DNA of 64,000 bases, from positions 9,098,499 to 9,162,498 of the forward strand of contig OZ020250.1 in assembly GCA_963971285.1 (NCBI GenBank), written 5' to 3'. Numbering within the stretch: the first letter of the stretch is position 1; every line of letters starts with the position of its first letter. Position numbers and translations under genes: made by a program. The stretch comes from Astropecten irregularis. Lineage: Eukaryota > Echinodermata > Asteroidea > Paxillosida > Astropectinidae. The notes under the pieces were generated by a model. It saw only the letters and a list, made by a program, of their open reading frames with translations, was not told the DNA's origin and ran no database searches. Of the stretch, positions 60,228-64,000 are shown piece by piece.

Positions 60228-61032
60228 CGGTATCAAGTTGGTAAGAAACCGAAACACAAATCTTCACACATTTTACTTACAGGGTATGAAGATGGTGATG
60301 GTAGAAACATATACCGTTACAATTGTTCCGCCTGGTGTATTTATCCAGAAATTAGTAAAAACAACGACCGGAAATCTTGTTCATCTTTTATAAGAGAAAA
60401 CAGACTTGAGAAATGCTGTGGCCGTTTTTCACTCTTTTCTCAAAAAGTGGCAGTGTCTGCGCACAAAGAGCTTGCTGCAGGTGCAAGAGAATTTTGCATG
60501 TACTCAAATCTGTTGGCGTGTTTGACTTCAAGGTAAACTTGTTCAACAATGAAATCAACTGAACCTTAGTGAACCTAGCCACTGCCTTTGTCAGTAATTT
60601 CTATACAGCATCTCATTTGCATAACCAATACGCACCATATAACTTATAACTAAGTGCACGAAACAGATGCATGGCTACACACACTGCAAGTGCAACACAC
60701 TCGGGTGCATTTGTTCGTATAGTTACTCATTTCCTCGTTAATTGCACTCTAGTGTATTCTCAGTAAATTAAATCCAAATGCAATGAAATAACCATGACGT
60801 TTAATAATCAATAAGTTAGATAATAAAGTGGCAATGTTGTAGGTCTCGAGACCGGTCTCCCCCTCGAACAATCAGGTCTTGGTCTCGGACTTCCAGGTAT
60901 CGACTACAACACTGAAAAGTGGGCACCATGGCACTGAAATGTTCACAGATGACTTACAATATCTTCCTTGATATTTTTGCCCATGAATCTGTATTTCTTT
61001 GACAAAAACTAAAGTATGATATTATCTTTAAA
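60228..61032. mobile_element. M1 MITE split by a 464-bp element
   Basis: Left part ends CTCAAAAAGTGG at 60450; the right part resumes AAAAGTGGGCACC at 60915 and ends ATGATATTATCTTTAA. Confidence 0.7.
60451..60914. mobile_element. hAT-like non-autonomous element with 8-bp target duplication
   Basis: Termini CAGTGT and ACACTG, flanked by identical AAAAGTGG at 60443-60450 and 60915-60922. An 8-bp duplication and CAGTGT-type ends are typical of hAT elements. Contains a GGTCTCGAGACCGGTCTC motif. Confidence 0.7.
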
Positions 61033-61501
61033 GATATAATAATAATTGAAGGATACTTGCAATAAAATTGGATTTTTATATAAACAAAAGAGGAAAGACT
61101 CATGCACCCTGGGGATATGCCACTTTTCGAAGAGGATTCAGAAGTTGGGAAGAGCCTCATCTGCAATGACGGTTGACTGTTGGAAGCTTGTAAACTCCTC
61201 AAAAAAGTTTTGCAACTCATGTTTGAGGGGTAATAAATTTCTTATTGATCTATCATCATTATGTGAATAATTATGGTATCATTGGAAAACGTGATTTCAC
61301 AATTATGTGCCTGTTATGCTAATGTAATCATGGAATGCTCAGCCTTGATGCGGCGAAGTCAAAAATGAAATGTTACAAAACTCAACTGAAGAATATTTTC
61401 TGCAATAACAAATTGGCGAAAAAAGTTGTAGCTGAAGACCAGAATAGCTGAGAATACTTAATGAGCGCTTCAAAAGAATGTTCACTGATTGCGTTGCACG
61501 A

Positions 61502-62090
61502 CAAGATTGGTAAAGGTCACAGAACAACACTCACACTGTGTGTGATCATTATGTACATGAATGATAAACCTGTGCAAATTTGAGCTCAATCGGATCGGAC
61601 ATCTGAAGCCCACCGCACACTATACGATCCGACTACGACCCGACTGGTTTTTGGAAGGATCGCAAAGCATTCTGGGAGTCTTAACCGTGATTCGACAGTC
61701 GAATCTTGCCGACTGGCCATCAAAGTGGGTCTGCGACTGGGAACAATCACGGTTAAGACTCCCAGAATGCTTTGCGATCCTTCCAAAAACCAGTCGGGTC
61801 CTAGTCGGAATGTCGGATCGTATAGTGTGCGGTGGGCTTTAGTCACGAGAAAATAGCGAAAACCCGACTCATTTTTACGTATAAAACATGGTTTGAATCT
61901 TACTCCGAGATCAAAACTTTTTTCGGCCTTTGTTTTATAAATTTCTGGATAAATACACCATTTCAAGCGGAAGTATTTTAACCTTATGTTTCTATATACC
62001 AGCACTATCTTCCGAATTCTCCATACCCTGTAAGTTGTAGGTAAATCTGTGAACATTTCTGTTTGGGCGGCATGTTACCAATCATGTACT
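61502..62090. mobile_element. M2 MITE interrupted by a long palindrome
   Basis: M2 body from TTGGTAAAGGTCACAG to about CCAATCATGTACTG, split at CGGACATCTGA by the palindromic element 61606-61839. Confidence 0.65.
61606..61839. mobile_element. 234-bp long-arm palindrome inside an M2 MITE
   Basis: AAGCCCACCGCACACTATAC at the left pairs with the right arm ending GTGCGGTGGGCTT; arms of about 95 nt include GATCGCAAAGCATTCTGGGA. Confidence 0.75.
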
Positions 62091-62789
62091 GGCATTGCAT
62101 ACGTTTGGTAATAACTCTGACAATTTATGGCAATAAAAACTTACTTGGTGAGAAGTACAGCTGCTTTGGATAGTATAATGCATATTGAGAAACGTTCAAT
62201 TCGAAGTACCGCGGTTATGGAAAAATATGTCACTTTTTATCTCCAAAAATTATGAAAGTCTTAGAAGCGTTATGGCCGTAACGCTTCTCAGCTATTGACT
62301 AACTGTTCTCTGGCGTGAAATAACCGCTCTAGTTTGTCGCCAAAATCTCAAAAACGCTACCACCTTCTGAATTGAAACTTTTACAGGTTATAGTTTTATG
62401 GTATATATATATAATTATATTGGTTTGAAACAAACAGTAGGCTCAAATTACCAAACGTATGCAATCCCTTTAAGAATGCAATATCTAGATTTGAATAGGC
62501 CTATGTGATGTTGTGAAATCCCCACATGAAAAACACTATTGAATGAGTAAGAAGATAATTTAATGCTCCATGTAAATACAAAGATTCTAATTTGCAAGAC
62601 TAAAAAGCAATGAGCTATTATAATTAAATCAAAATGTGGCCATTACGTACCAACACGTCGTGAACCAAGACTAGGTCATGGTTCGATGGGGGGCGGGACA
62701 ATGCAAATTATACTTACAGTACATATCCTAATAAGGAGATGGTTATGCACGGGCGCGTATTCCAAAATTGTTAGCCTGGGGAAAAGGGT

Positions 62790-63202
62790 ACGGAAGCTTG
62801 AATTGCCTTCCGAGTTTCCGAGATAATTTATCTCGGAAACAATGAATGTTTTCATGGTAACATGGAATTCAACGATAGGAAACTTGGAATTCAATGTTAG
62901 TGCATCTCAGTAATACGGAAAAATATCTCAGTAATACGGAATTCAATGATAATTTTTCTCAGTAACACGGAATTCAATGAATATCATTGAATTCCGTGTT
63001 TATAAGATAAATTATTATTGAATACCGTATTACTGAGATAACTCATCATAAAATTCTGTGTTGCTGAGATGCATTAACATTGAATTCCAAGTTTCCTAGA
63101 TATTCTATCGTTGAATTCCATGTTACCATGAAAACATTCCGTGTTAGCAGGATCATGTTATCTCAGTAACGTGGAAACTCGGAAGGCAATTCAAGCTTCC
63201 GT
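62790..63202. mobile_element. 413-bp hairpin with internal GGAATTCAATG repeats
   Basis: ACGGAAGCTTGAATTGCCTT pairs with AAGGCAATTCAAGCTTCCGT. Inside are repeated ACGGAATTCAATGATA and CTCAGTAA motifs that also pair across the centre near 62975. Confidence 0.7.
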
Positions 63203-63714
63203 AAAAGGGAGTATGGTCTCCCCTCCCCACTTTCTCTGTTCTTTCTCCGTCTTCCCTTCCCCCCTCCCCGTCGCTCCCCTTTTTCTTTCTTTCCTCCCTT
63301 TTTTCGCGTCCCTAAGTTTTTTCGTTCTCCGTCCCCGGCCATTTTAGTAGTCTGGGCCAGCCCCCTTCTGGATACGCTACTGCTTATATAGCCATGGAGG
63401 AGTTTTCCTCGAGGTCACTCATGATAAACGTCAACTTCGCACAAAGATTTTGCTGCAAGAATCCCTAAGTTCGTTTGGGTTCGTTTGACGTCATCGTGAC
63501 GTCCTTTCCCCAGCATTTTGCACGCTTGAATAAGTAAATTAAAACTATGTATCCATTAAAGTTATACCATTAATTATCAATTGAAAATCTCACGGTCTCC
63601 AGTCTCCACATAGCCCCAGCTGCCCTTACCATCATGCTCGATTTTATATTGAAATTGTGCAAGTCATAATATTAGCCGCGTGCATGTGTACATAATTAAT
63701 AAGTTATACATCAA

Positions 63715-64000
63715 TTAAAGGCAGTATCATACTTTGGTTTTTATCAAATTGAGAAAAACAGATCATACAGATCCATGGGCAAAAATACCAAGACAGATAC
63801 AGTAACAGAGTCCAGACATCTCTGGAAATTTCAGTCCCATACGTTGCCGCCCACTTTTTGAGAAAACAGTGAAAAGCAGCCATTAGTCTTTTCTCTTTTA
63901 TTTTTGATCTTTTAAAAGATCAACAAGATTTTCGGTCATTGTTTTACTATTTTATGGATAAATACACCATTTCAGGCGGAAAACGTTTAACGTTATGTTT
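63715..64000. mobile_element. M1 MITE cut by the window edge
   Basis: Starts TTAAAGGCAGTATCATACTT and continues past the end of the window. Confidence 0.65.

Noticed and set aside
60132-60536. Plus-strand 134-residue frame
   Set aside because: Spans an M1 MITE and the left end of the hAT-like insertion.

Overview
The window looks like nuclear DNA from an invertebrate animal. It has multi-exon genes with GT-AG introns, very dense small inverted-repeat transposons, tRNA-derived SINEs and long trinucleotide arrays. The repeat style (for example the 'GGCCCAATTTCATGGA' hairpin families) suggests a marine deuterostome, perhaps an echinoderm; this is inference and no species marker was seen. Four genes could be assembled exon by exon with matching splice phases, all on the minus strand. 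Nothing bacterial, viral or CRISPR-like is present.

Layout by + coordinate. 1-800: unassigned. 826-1660, 13545-14096 and 26955-27190: three (TTG/CTG/TTGTCG)n arrays. They bound two tandem copies of a 12-13 kb segment (about 1661-13560 and 14128-26960). Each copy carries one complete seven-exon gene (A 4810-13066, 615 aa; B 17074-26444, 609 aa). Both encode a single-pass membrane protein: signal peptide, short Cys-rich ectodomain, Ser/Thr/Pro mucin-like stalk, one transmembrane helix, and a long cytoplasmic tail with 15-16 tyrosines in SH2-type contexts. 27.2-32.5 kb: repeats and a dead mariner-like transposase. 32508-43707: gene C (596 aa), a third receptor-like gene with a mucin ectodomain and a tail built on YVDVDSP repeats. 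It has the same intron phases as A and B. 44-48.4 kb: hairpin elements, tRNA-derived repeats and one weak plus-strand exon candidate. 48497-57905: gene D (760 aa, 12 exons), a secreted protein with a protease-associated (PA) domain followed by a two-domain PNGase F-like N-glycanase module. 58-64 kb: repeats.

A and B share almost identical leader, transmembrane and signalling parts, while the Cys-rich ectodomain differs in sequence, length and cysteine number. With gene C beside them, this is best read as a small cluster of lineage-expanded, immune- or recognition-type receptors that expands by recombination between trinucleotide arrays. That function is inferred from architecture; no ligand-binding family was recognised.

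The repeats are informative in themselves. Several nested insertions give target-site duplications and relative ages: a TTAA-type MITE inside another MITE, a 464-bp element with a perfect 8-bp duplication, and a 3.2-kb element that splits a MITE and carries two related short exon-like segments.
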